Below are positions 8,786-15,632 of a DNA stretch of 39,809 nucleotides, piece after piece. This DNA is from JAVWHX01 sp036639875 (GTDB taxonomy: Bacteria; Bacillota_I; Bacilli_A; Erysipelotrichales; Coprobacillaceae), in NCBI GenBank assembly GCA_036639875.1, contig JAVWHX010000010.1, forward strand, positions 1 to 39,809, written 5' to 3'. The notes beneath the pieces are model-generated. The model had not been told where the DNA came from. It worked only from the letters and a program-made list of their open reading frames with translations, and did no database searches. The position numbers were made by a program, and so were the translations under genes. The first letter of the stretch is position 1; every line of letters starts with the position of its first letter.

Positions 8786-9439
8786 CTATTTTTTTAATCC
8801 GAGATTGTTTAACCACTTTATAATTTCATCTTTAGATTCATTCACATCATTTCTAGGAAGTGTAAGTGCATTTTCAATAACAGTTGCTGAAGGTTCTAAT
8901 TTTTTAATAGTATCAATCGTATTTGAAAGACCACTACCACCATGAGAGTTAAAAGGAATAATCGTTTTTCCACTAAAATCATATGTCTCTAAAAATGAAT
9001 ATAATGGCATCGGCATATCACCCCACCAATTTGGATAACCAATAAAAATTGTATCATAATCAGCAAAGTCTTTCACTTCTTGCTTTAATACAGGTCGAGC
9101 ACTCTCTTCTTTTTCTTTTGATGCTTGTTCTACTAAAGGTTCATGTGTTCCAGGATACTCTTGAACTGTTTCAATCTTAAACAATTCACCAGATGTATTT
9201 TCTTGAATCATTTGTGCCATATATTCAGTTGATCCGATAACCTTGTTATCTAAAACAATACGACTTGCTGATGAAGATGTATCACTCCCATCAGTTTCTG
9301 GAAATGTAAAATAAGTTATCAATATATTCTTTGCTGATACTTTTGAGTTTCCATCTGAAGATGGTTGTTGATCCTTTTTACCACACCCTACTAATAATGT
9401 TAATGCTAAAATGCATACAATGCTTAATCTTCTTTTCAT
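8786..9439 (-). CDS. Flavodoxin-like lipoprotein
   Basis: Protein of 217 aa with a lipoprotein signal peptide (MKRRLSIVCI... LLVGC, lipidated Cys19) and a flavodoxin domain (about 35-215). The domain shows ILITYFTFPETDG in the FMN phosphate-loop position, then IFIGYPNWWGDMPMPLYSFLE and IIPFNSHGGSGLS, all typical of the flavodoxin_4 group. It would be held on the outer face of the cell membrane and could take part in extracytoplasmic electron transfer or quinone/thiol redox work; the partner is unknown. Transcribed alone from a MerR-type promoter at 9487-9517. The phosphate loop keeps TYFT but is followed by an insertion rich in Ser/Asp (DGSDTSSSASR), as seen in this subgroup. Confidence 0.9.
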   Translation of the reverse strand: MKRRLSIVCILALTLLVGCGKKDQQPSSDGNSKVSAKNILITYFTFPETDGSDTSSSASRIVLDNKVIGSTEYMAQMIQENTSGELFKIETVQEYPGTHEPLVEQASKEKEESARPVLKQEVKDFADYDTIFIGYPNWWGDMPMPLYSFLETYDFSGKTIIPFNSHGGSGLSNTIDTIKKLEPSATVIENALTLPRNDVNESKDEIIKWLNNLGLKK

Positions 9440-9486
9440 CTTGATTCTCCTTTGTATAACGTAGAATAGATTATCGTTATATATTG

Positions 9487-9517
9487 GTTATAAACTATGA
9501 AGTGAACTCTAAGTCAA
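9487..9517 (-). promoter_or_regulatory. MerR-type promoter of flavodoxin gene
   Basis: Read on minus: -35 TTGACT (9512-9517), 19-bp spacer, -10 TATAAC (9487-9492). The long spacer holds an imperfect dyad (CTTAGAGTTCACTTCATAG), the hallmark of promoters that MerR-family activators untwist. The first 12 bases match the second such promoter at 15524-15554 with one difference. No MerR gene lies in the window. Confidence 0.65.
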
Positions 9518-9540
9518 GCATTATCCACTATTTTCATAAT

Positions 9541-9578
9541 ATAAAAAAGATAATACACTTTAAAATGTATTACCTCTT
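9541..9578 (-). terminator. Intrinsic terminator after EIIB-like/ROK gene
   Basis: Read on minus: stem GGTAATACA / TGTATTATC (one G.U pair) with an 8-nt loop, followed by a T-rich tract (CTTTTTTAT). It begins a few bases after the stop at 9584. Confidence 0.75.
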
Positions 9579-9583
9579 ATTTA

Positions 9584-10987
9584 TTAAGATTGATTTTGAT
9601 GACACAATAATAATGTCCCTAATAGCATATATTCTTGTAAATAATCTATAAAAACAATCTTTGGAATATATTGTTTAGGTATATATTTTGCTGTTTCTTT
9701 TCTTAATTCATCGATACTTGTCAACATAAAGCAACATACAACAATAATTTGTGGATCCATAAAACTAATAATTGATACAATTGTCTTTGCCATTGCCTCT
9801 AAAGCACCATCAGGTGTTTGATGAAGTTCTAAAACATTTTTTGAATAAGATAAAGGCAAATATTGAACTTCTCCAGCAAGATGTTGATGTCCAATAATCA
9901 ATTGATCATTAATAATATAACCTGCCCCTGAAAAAGAAGCCACTGGTTGAAATACAAACGCTAGCGAAGAACAATCATCTTGAGAACTATAATACCCTAA
10001 AGCAATTGTATTGGCATCATTATTGAAAATAAATTTTTGTGTATAGCGAGAAGTAAAATCTCTTTCAAAATCAATCTCCTCAATACCCGCGATTCCCATC
10101 GAATTAAGATAGCCATCATGAATAATACCAGGACTACATAAGCCAATAACAGCTATATCTGGATATTTAGCAAGCAAACTATCAATAACTGCATAATAAT
10201 CTTGAATTGATAATGTTGGTTTAATAATTTCATTATTTTCCAGTATTTCATTATCTTCATCATACAAACGATAAACAATATGAATACGATTACTATTTCT
10301 AATTAAAGCTAATGATAATGTTTTTACTCCTGTATGTCTTAATCTTTTTGCTTTTAAAGGAATATGTGTTTGATCTAAAGATATCTTTTTAAAATTTCTT
10401 TCTTCTTCTATAATAGCCAGCACTTTCTTTACATCATATTTAGCAAATACTGCAGGAGGAATCTTAACAACATTTTTATCTTTTAATATTCCACATGTCT
10501 TTGCATACATATATGATATTTGTGGTGCTAACATAATCATATCATATTCTTCTCCAACCTTATAAAGGTTCATATAATTAACAGCATCTACATGAATATC
10601 CATATCAAGAAGCAACGCAACTTCATTAATTCTATCTGCAAAGTATCCAGTTGTTAAACCACCAGTACAAGTAAGTAAAACTTTTAAAGTTGGTTTACTA
10701 GTTAGTTTATAAATCGTTTCAAACATTTCATTAAATAGATCAACAACATGTTTTATATTCTTGATTTGAAAATGAAGATAAAATTCTAATTCATTTTTAT
10801 CTAAATTCTTAACTGAGAACTCTATAATATTCATCTCATAAAAATGAATTTCACTCTCACTATATTTTGTTTTTATCAAAATAATATTATTATCATCAGA
10901 TAAACTTATTTGAATGTTATCTTTTTTTTGCATTAATATCCACTTTTTAAAGACTTCTGCATATATCTCAATTAAGAACTCATCCAT
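9584..10987 (-). CDS. PTS EIIB-like domain fused to ROK-family domain
   Basis: Protein of 467 aa with three parts. Residues 1-98 are an alpha/beta domain I do not recognise, with a FYLHFQ motif also present in the paralogue at 14903. Residues about 101-198 look like a lactose/cellobiose-type PTS EIIB: LLTCTGGLTTGYFA carries the would-be phospho-Cys107, and IMLAPQISYM matches the second EIIB signature. Residues about 215-465 are ROK-like: GLCSPGIIHDG, NNDANTIALGYY and GHQHLAGEVQYLPL align with the ROK sugar-kinase/repressor core. The usual ROK N-terminal DxGxTK ATP motif and the Cys-rich zinc site are not visible, so kinase activity is doubtful. There is no helix-turn-helix. SD GGAG is 7 nt before the ATG. 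No EIIA or EIIC gene is nearby. A sugar-signal sensor responding to PTS phosphorylation is a reasonable inference, not shown. Confidence 0.8.
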   Translation of the reverse strand: MDEFLIEIYAEVFKKWILMQKKDNIQISLSDDNNIILIKTKYSESEIHFYEMNIIEFSVKNLDKNELEFYLHFQIKNIKHVVDLFNEMFETIYKLTSKPTLKVLLTCTGGLTTGYFADRINEVALLLDMDIHVDAVNYMNLYKVGEEYDMIMLAPQISYMYAKTCGILKDKNVVKIPPAVFAKYDVKKVLAIIEEERNFKKISLDQTHIPLKAKRLRHTGVKTLSLALIRNSNRIHIVYRLYDEDNEILENNEIIKPTLSIQDYYAVIDSLLAKYPDIAVIGLCSPGIIHDGYLNSMGIAGIEEIDFERDFTSRYTQKFIFNNDANTIALGYYSSQDDCSSLAFVFQPVASFSGAGYIINDQLIIGHQHLAGEVQYLPLSYSKNVLELHQTPDGALEAMAKTIVSIISFMDPQIIVVCCFMLTSIDELRKETAKYIPKQYIPKIVFIDYLQEYMLLGTLLLCHQNQS

Positions 10988-11089
10988 TATAATTCTCCTT
11001 TCATTACCAATTCTATTTCATTCATGTTTTTACCTATATCTTTATTATATTATAAATACAAATAAAAAAAAGGAATTAATGCCAATAAA

Positions 11090-11113
11090 CAAAAAAATAG
11101 AGCTATACTCTAT
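11090..11113 (-). terminator. Intrinsic terminator of VOC/Gfo-Idh operon
   Basis: Read on minus: ATAGAG / CTCTAT stem with 5-nt loop followed by seven T. It lies about 80 nt downstream of the VOC gene stop and ends the 13102-to-11195 operon. A second 10-bp inverted repeat (11171-11180 / 11188-11197) overlaps the VOC stop codon but has no T-run. Confidence 0.7.
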
Positions 11114-11194
11114 GAATTAAATAAAATATAAATAATATTTCATTCATAAAGTATACTCTCTATTCTTCAATAATGAATAGTTTATCCCTATTCA

Positions 11195-11674
11195 TTATAA
11201 CATAATATTTCCAATGACTTGAAATGATTTATCTGTATATTGCATAATTTCAAACTTATTTCCATCTGGATCATGTGCCCACATTTGATATGTTTGAGAT
11301 GGCCCAATAGATATTTCTGTATCAAGAGTTATATTTCTTTGAATCAATTCTTCTCTTGTTTTTTGAATATCATCAACAAGCAAAGCAAAATGAGAATATC
11401 CTAATCTTTGATTCCATTCATCATCATTCCTTTGTCCTTCCATTTTTGGGAATAATTCAATAAACTGTCCTGGTGCAATTTCAATATAAACTATAATAAT
11501 CTTATTAGGATCAGTTTCTGCAACTTCACTATAATATCCTCTATTTAATCCTTTATATAAACTAGCACGAGTGATAATCTTTGTCTTTAATCCTAATTTA
11601 TTAACATAGAAGTCAATCATTTCTTCCATTTGATCTGTATAAAAAGCGACATGCATAATACTTTTAAATTCCAT
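11195..11674 (-). CDS. VOC family (glyoxalase/bleomycin-resistance fold) protein
   Basis: Single-domain vicinal-oxygen-chelate protein of 159 aa. It begins with MHVAFYTDQMEEMIDFYVNKLGLK, typical of the first beta-alpha-beta unit, and ends with a second unit containing HFALLVDDIQKTREEL and AHDPDGNKFEIMQY, the usual VOC metal-site region (His and Glu at strand ends). A longer frame opens at 11716 but overlaps the upstream gene; the ATG at 11674 has AGGAGG 8 nt upstream and is preferred. It lies 16 nt downstream of the Gfo/Idh oxidoreductase gene, so it is the last gene of that operon. Such proteins can be lyases, epimerases or dioxygenases; here a sugar-derivative isomerase/lyase role is only a guess. 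Confidence 0.85.
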   Translation of the reverse strand: MEFKSIMHVAFYTDQMEEMIDFYVNKLGLKTKIITRASLYKGLNRGYYSEVAETDPNKIIIVYIEIAPGQFIELFPKMEGQRNDDEWNQRLGYSHFALLVDDIQKTREELIQRNITLDTEISIGPSQTYQMWAHDPDGNKFEIMQYTDKSFQVIGNIML

Positions 11675-11690
11675 TTGTTTTTCCTCCTCT

Positions 11691-12668
11691 TTATTCATTT
11701 CCAAATACAATTCCACTTTTTTGTCTTGCTTCTTTCATAACTTCACTAACAATTAATGAAGTCTCTAACATTTCATAACTCTTGTCATAATCTAAAGTCT
11801 CTATAATTCTTATAAACTCTTTAAACTCATATATAAGTCTATGATCAGTTTCATTAAATTCTTGAACTGATTCTTTACCTTGATTATCTGCTAATAAATA
11901 ATTACGCATTTGATTAACAGGTGAAGTTATACGAATATATCCATTATCACCTTGAATAGTATTCACAATTGGTGCCTTACAATCTTTTGCTGCAATACTT
12001 ACTGCTTTAAAACTTCCATAATCTAGCATAACAATTCCACTTGTATCTATTTGTTTTTCAATGTTAGCATAATATTCTACATTTAATGGTCTACCAAACA
12101 ATCCAATAATTGCATGTAAATTATAAACATTTAAATCCATTAATGCTCCTCCTGCTTTTTGATAATCAAAAGCTGGTAAGATATTTCCTTCTTTAAATGC
12201 ATTATAACGTGAAGAATATTGGCTATAATTAAATGAAACAATTTTGAGTTGCCCTAAATCTTTGATATGTTCTTTTAATGATAAATAAGCTGGTAAGTAA
12301 TGTATATTCATTGCTTCTAAAATAATCTTATGATTTTTTTTAGCAAGCAAAATTAAATCTTTTAATTCTATAGGGTTTGTTGTTATTGGTTTTTCAATAA
12401 TAACATGCTTATGATTTTCTAATGCTTTTTTACAAAACATATAATGCAAATGATTAGGTAAAGCACAATAAATTGTATCTACATCACTAGCAAGTAACTC
12501 ATCATAATCATAATATGCTTTATCTAAATGATACTCATTCTTTAAACTCTCTGTTTCTTCTTTTGTTTCATTTGTTCCTAATATATATGCCTTTTCAATA
12601 TTGAATTCATGAAATGTATGCAACAAATCTTTCACTATCATCCCAGTTCCTAATATTCCTAATTTCAT
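11691..12668 (-). CDS. Gfo/Idh/MocA family oxidoreductase
   Basis: NAD(P)-dependent oxidoreductase of 325 aa. The N-terminal Rossmann fold shows the dinucleotide motif GILGTGMI (residues 3-10), followed by YCALPNHLHYMFCKKAL and the EKPITT motif whose Lys is the family's catalytic residue. The C-terminal part (about 125-320) is the mixed alpha/beta substrate domain, including GGALMDLNVYNLHAI. It overlaps the upstream UPF0303 gene by 4 nt (ATGA), indicating translational coupling, and is followed 16 nt later by the VOC gene. Members oxidise or reduce sugars, inositols and amino sugars; the exact substrate is not apparent. Cytosolic. Confidence 0.92.
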   Translation of the reverse strand: MKLGILGTGMIVKDLLHTFHEFNIEKAYILGTNETKEETESLKNEYHLDKAYYDYDELLASDVDTIYCALPNHLHYMFCKKALENHKHVIIEKPITTNPIELKDLILLAKKNHKIILEAMNIHYLPAYLSLKEHIKDLGQLKIVSFNYSQYSSRYNAFKEGNILPAFDYQKAGGALMDLNVYNLHAIIGLFGRPLNVEYYANIEKQIDTSGIVMLDYGSFKAVSIAAKDCKAPIVNTIQGDNGYIRITSPVNQMRNYLLADNQGKESVQEFNETDHRLIYEFKEFIRIIETLDYDKSYEMLETSLIVSEVMKEARQKSGIVFGNE

Positions 12669-13102
12669 AACTTTTCCCCCTTCTCTTTCATCATTATAAG
12701 TGATCTTATGATTAAATCATGATCTTCTTCATGACTTAATCCAGATATACAAAAGACTCCTGTCACTTGATTATTCTCTATCAAAGGAAAACCTCCACCA
12801 CATATTGCATATTCATCATTATCAATCATATCTTGATAAATATCTTGATGTTGAAATACATACAAAGAAGAATGTCCTGATTTTAAAACAGTATTTTCTT
12901 TTCTATCTAACCACATTTCTCCTGCTTTTCCATTCATAAGAAATTGAAAAACAATATCATTATGATGTTTAACTCTTATTCTAATATTCTTTAGATGTTC
13001 TTGTTTTATAATTTGAATAGCACATAAACCAAACTCTAAAGCATCTTGATTTGTAAATTCATCATAATTATAAATTTGTTCTAATGATAATAAATCATCC
13101 AT
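12665..13102 (-). CDS. UPF0303 / GlcG-HbpS-like (heme-degrading domain) protein
   Basis: Small protein of 145 aa resembling the UPF0303 (YBR137W-like) branch of the GlcG/HbpS fold. Visible marks are FGLCAIQIIKQEHLKNIRIRV at the start, GKAGEMWLDRKENTV in the middle and the glycine-rich YAICGGGFPLIENNQVTGVFCISGLSHEEDHDLI segment, which matches the conserved GGxFP region. It is the first gene of a three-gene operon with a Gfo/Idh oxidoreductase and a VOC protein, coupled by a 4-nt overlap. The family is often called 'heme-degrading', but in sugar operons it more likely binds a small metabolite. Function uncertain. Confidence 0.78.
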   Translation of the reverse strand: MDDLLSLEQIYNYDEFTNQDALEFGLCAIQIIKQEHLKNIRIRVKHHNDIVFQFLMNGKAGEMWLDRKENTVLKSGHSSLYVFQHQDIYQDMIDNDEYAICGGGFPLIENNQVTGVFCISGLSHEEDHDLIIRSLIMMKEKGEKL

Positions 13103-13156
13103 TCTACTTCCCCCTCTCTATCACTGTTTTATCATAAAAGAGTAATAAAAAAAAGC

Positions 13157-13185
13157 ATATTACAAAAACAGGTCTTAAAGTCCAA
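13157..13185 (-). promoter_or_regulatory. Promoter of UPF0303/Gfo-Idh/VOC operon
   Basis: Read on minus: -35 TTGGAC (13180-13185), 17-bp spacer, -10 TAATAT (13157-13162), about 55 nt upstream of the first ATG. It lies just beyond the terminator of the upstream regulator gene. Confidence 0.5.
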
Positions 13186-13203
13186 AACTTCTTTTATACA
13201 CAA

Positions 13204-13228
13204 TAAAAAAACTGAACTTAAAGTTCAG
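13204..13228 (-). terminator. Intrinsic terminator overlapping rpiR stop codon
   Basis: Read on minus: CTGAACTT / AAGTTCAG inverted repeat (13221-13228 / 13212-13219) followed by seven T. The last sense codons and the TAA of the regulator gene at 13218 form the upstream arm and centre of the hairpin. Confidence 0.85.
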
Positions 13229-14024
13229 CTTTTTCTACTTTGTTGTGAATTAATGCATAAATAACACTTAACACATAGTGAAATGAAAGTTGTGATGAAA
13301 ATGTAGCAATACGATTATCTTTCTCTTTATATGGCAATAAAATATGATAATCACTAAACTTTGTAAGGACACTCTTTTCATTTGCAGTAATGACAATAAT
13401 CTTACAACCAGTTCGTTTGATGATTTGCATACATTCTAAGAATAAAGAAGATTCACCACGATATGTCACAAACATAACACAATCATCTTTTTTAACATTG
13501 TGGCTAGTTGCTAATTCTTCATGGTTATCTGTTGCAGAAACAGGATAATAGTTTATTTTCATAAGCTTGTTGATAAAGTTTTTAACTGTAAGATTTGTAT
13601 CACCAATTGAATAAATAAACATACGTTTTGATTCATAGATAGTATTCACAATTCTTTCAATTTCAATAGGATCAAGACTTGCATGAGTGATATCCACACT
13701 TTCTTTATATAAAGATGAAATATTATTCATAATCTCATGAGTTGTTTCACAAGTATCAAATGGAACAGTAAAGTCTACTGTTTGTTGAATATATTTATTT
13801 GATTCTATTTCTTTCGTTAATTGATATTTAAAATCTTTAAATCCATCACACCCTACCTTATGACATATTCTAATGATTGTCGCATTAGAAGAAAAAGTTT
13901 TTTCTGCTATTTCACCTATTGTCATAGAAGGAATATATTCTATATTTCTAACTAAGTATGAGATAACTTCTCTTTCACTTAAAGTAAAAAGTTCTTCTTT
14001 TTTTAAACTATCTAATAAACTCAT
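13218..14024 (-). CDS. MurR/RpiR family transcriptional regulator
   Basis: Regulator of 268 aa. Residues 1-75 form the RpiR-type helix-turn-helix (LTLSEREVISYLVRN, IGEIAEKTFSSNATIIRICHKVGCDGFKDFKYQL). Residues about 120-250 form a SIS sugar-phosphate-binding domain (MFIYSIGDTNLTVKNFINKL, DCVMFVTYRGESSLFLE). RpiR proteins sense phosphosugars and control amino-sugar or hexose operons. It is separated by 31 nt from a second RpiR gene upstream and by its own terminator from the UPF0303/Gfo-Idh/VOC operon downstream, which is a likely target. The effector cannot be named. Confidence 0.92.
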   Translation of the reverse strand: MSLLDSLKKEELFTLSEREVISYLVRNIEYIPSMTIGEIAEKTFSSNATIIRICHKVGCDGFKDFKYQLTKEIESNKYIQQTVDFTVPFDTCETTHEIMNNISSLYKESVDITHASLDPIEIERIVNTIYESKRMFIYSIGDTNLTVKNFINKLMKINYYPVSATDNHEELATSHNVKKDDCVMFVTYRGESSLFLECMQIIKRTGCKIIVITANEKSVLTKFSDYHILLPYKEKDNRIATFSSQLSFHYVLSVIYALIHNKVEKAEL

Positions 14025-14055
14025 TGAATTCTCCTTTATAATATAAATATATATA

Positions 14056-14808
14056 TTATTGATATAATCTTTGATAATATCTAATCCTTATTAAATCTAA
14101 TACCATCATTGCTTGATAACTAAACTCTAATCCATCAAACTTCCCTAATACATGAACAACATAATCAGGACATACATTTTCAAAATTAACATATTTTATA
14201 TTCTGAGTGACTAAAACTATATTCGCTTGACACAATCCTTGCTTGACCATCTTTTTAGCATTATATTCCATTGTCCTACCTGTTGCTGTTATAAAAATAA
14301 CAATATCATCTTTTCTAAACATAAATTCTTTATCAAAATGGTGATACTCAATAACTTCTTTTCCTAATGTAATCATATCAGTTTGGAAGTCTACTGCTAT
14401 ACTACTCGGATATAAAGCACCAACAATAACAATTCTTTGTTGAGTAGATATTAAATCACATAACTCATCAATTGAATTCACAAATTCTTCTTTTGTAGAT
14501 TTGATATTTAAATGTTCAATAAACTGATAAGCATTCATTCCTAACATTCTTGTTTGAATTTGATCCATGCGTATTTGATGATCTGATAAAAGTTTTTCTT
14601 TAAGTTCTTGATAAGAATGATATCCCAAATGATTATAAAAACTCTTAAATTCTTGATCAGTACAAGGAATATCATGTAAAATCTTTTCTAAATCATATTT
14701 ACAGATTTCAGTATAGTGCTTAACAATAAAGTTTCCAATCCTATACATATAGTCATCAATTAAACAACCGTTTAAATATTTTAATATTCTTGAAATTATA
14801 ATTTCCAT
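14056..14808 (-). CDS. RpiR-like regulator with SIS domain (degenerate HTH)
   Basis: Protein of 250 aa with a C-terminal SIS domain (about 100-245; RIVIVGALYPSSIAVDFQTD, DIVIFITATGRTMEYNAK) and an N-terminal region laid out like the RpiR helix-turn-helix (IGNFIVKHY, DQEFKSFYNHLGYHSYQELKEKL) but weakly conserved. The second of two ATGs (14808) is preferred, because GAGGA ends right at the first one and is 6 nt from the second. It is directly upstream of another RpiR gene in the same operon. Pairing of a standard RpiR with a divergent one suggests either two ligands or a regulator that no longer binds DNA in the usual way; that is inference. Confidence 0.85.
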   Translation of the reverse strand: MEIIISRILKYLNGCLIDDYMYRIGNFIVKHYTEICKYDLEKILHDIPCTDQEFKSFYNHLGYHSYQELKEKLLSDHQIRMDQIQTRMLGMNAYQFIEHLNIKSTKEEFVNSIDELCDLISTQQRIVIVGALYPSSIAVDFQTDMITLGKEVIEYHHFDKEFMFRKDDIVIFITATGRTMEYNAKKMVKQGLCQANIVLVTQNIKYVNFENVCPDYVVHVLGKFDGLEFSYQAMMVLDLIRIRYYQRLYQ

Positions 14809-14873
14809 AATCATTCCTCTTTTCTTTCTTTTATTGTATCACTTTATGATATCGAGAATAAAGATGATTTCAC

Positions 14874-14902
14874 ATAAAAAGCAAACATATTTCATGTTTA
14901 CT
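14874..14902 (-). terminator. Intrinsic terminator after EIIB-like gene
   Basis: Read on minus: stem GTAAACAT / ATGTTTGC (one mismatch/wobble position), 5-nt loop, then a T run (CTTTTTA). It starts directly at the stop codon of the gene at 14903 and separates it from the rpiR pair. Confidence 0.7.
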
Positions 14903-15502
14903 TTAATGTAATACCTTTTGTATAATTCCCTCAAAGTTACTTGTTGCAAAATCAACAGATTCAATACCCATAACTTTACAACCATATTTTTCTTTATATC
15001 TTGGTAACATATAAGAGATTTGTGGAGCCAATAGAATAATATCATATTGATCAGCAACATTATCTATATCTGTATATGCAACAGCATCTACTTGAATTCC
15101 TAGCTTCTTTTGATTCATTATTTCTTGAATTGAATACGCAAAATATGATGTTGTTAAACCCCCACTACAACTTAATAAAATCTTTTGAATACTTGTATCA
15201 TTAACATCAATATTTTTATGTTCAGATATTGGACATGATAAATATTGAAAGAATGTATTAAATTGTCTTAAACTTGAATTTAAGTCATGCATTTGGAAAT
15301 GAAGATAAAATATATTTTCTTTACTATCATTATCTTTAATTGTAAGTTCTACTATATTATCATCATGAAACTCAATAACCCCATACACTTCATCACTTTC
15401 TATATACAATGAACAGTTCTTACAACACTTCTCTATCCCTTCATGTGATAATAACCATTTATGCATAATTGAACCAATAATATCTTCATAAAATTCATTC
15501 AT
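14903..15502 (-). CDS. Stand-alone N-domain + PTS EIIB-like protein (paralogue of 9584 gene)
   Basis: Protein of 199 aa that matches the first 200 residues of the EIIB-like/ROK protein at 9584-10987 and stops before the ROK part. Shared marks are FYLHFQ (65-70), LLSCSGGLTTSYFA (109-122, with Cys112 in the phospho-Cys position), VDAVAYTD and the EIIB signature ILLAPQISYM (156-165). A Cys cluster (CCKNC, 26-30) occurs in the N-domain and is not in the paralogue. An earlier GTG in frame at 15523 lies upstream of the predicted transcription start, so the ATG at 15502 (AAGGG 6 nt upstream) is preferred. It is transcribed alone from a MerR-type promoter. No EIIA or EIIC partner is seen. A regulatory phospho-acceptor or decoy EIIB is possible; function unknown. 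Confidence 0.78.
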   Translation of the reverse strand: MNEFYEDIIGSIMHKWLLSHEGIEKCCKNCSLYIESDEVYGVIEFHDDNIVELTIKDNDSKENIFYLHFQMHDLNSSLRQFNTFFQYLSCPISEHKNIDVNDTSIQKILLSCSGGLTTSYFAYSIQEIMNQKKLGIQVDAVAYTDIDNVADQYDIILLAPQISYMLPRYKEKYGCKVMGIESVDFATSNFEGIIQKVLH

Positions 15503-15523
15503 CATAATCCCTTTCTTGTACAC

Positions 15524-15554
15524 ATCTTAATACTTGGAGTTAACTCCAAGTCAA
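15524..15554 (-). promoter_or_regulatory. MerR-type promoter with perfect 20-bp palindrome
   Basis: Read on minus: -35 TTGACT (15549-15554), 19-bp spacer, -10 TAAGAT (15524-15529). The spacer region carries the perfect palindrome ACTTGGAGTTAACTCCAAGT (15532-15551). Long spacer plus central dyad is the established design of MerR-family-activated promoters. The predicted start of transcription falls near 15517, just ahead of the ATG at 15502. Confidence 0.75.
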
Positions 15555-15592
15555 ATCTTTTTCAAAACGTGAAAACAATAATCATATTCTAT

Positions 15593-15623
15593 TAAAAAAA
15601 ACAATGATTTTTAAGTCATTGTT
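15593..15623 (-). terminator. Intrinsic terminator after HD-GYP gene
   Basis: Read on minus: AACAATGA / TCATTGTT stem with an 8-nt loop, followed by a run of T (15593-15600). It lies 10 nt past the stop at 15633. Confidence 0.85.
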
Positions 15624-15632
15624 TTCGTATAC

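Noticed and set aside
14839..15060. 73-aa minus-strand frame
   Set aside because: Out-of-frame overlap with the EIIB-like gene, which has the conserved motifs.
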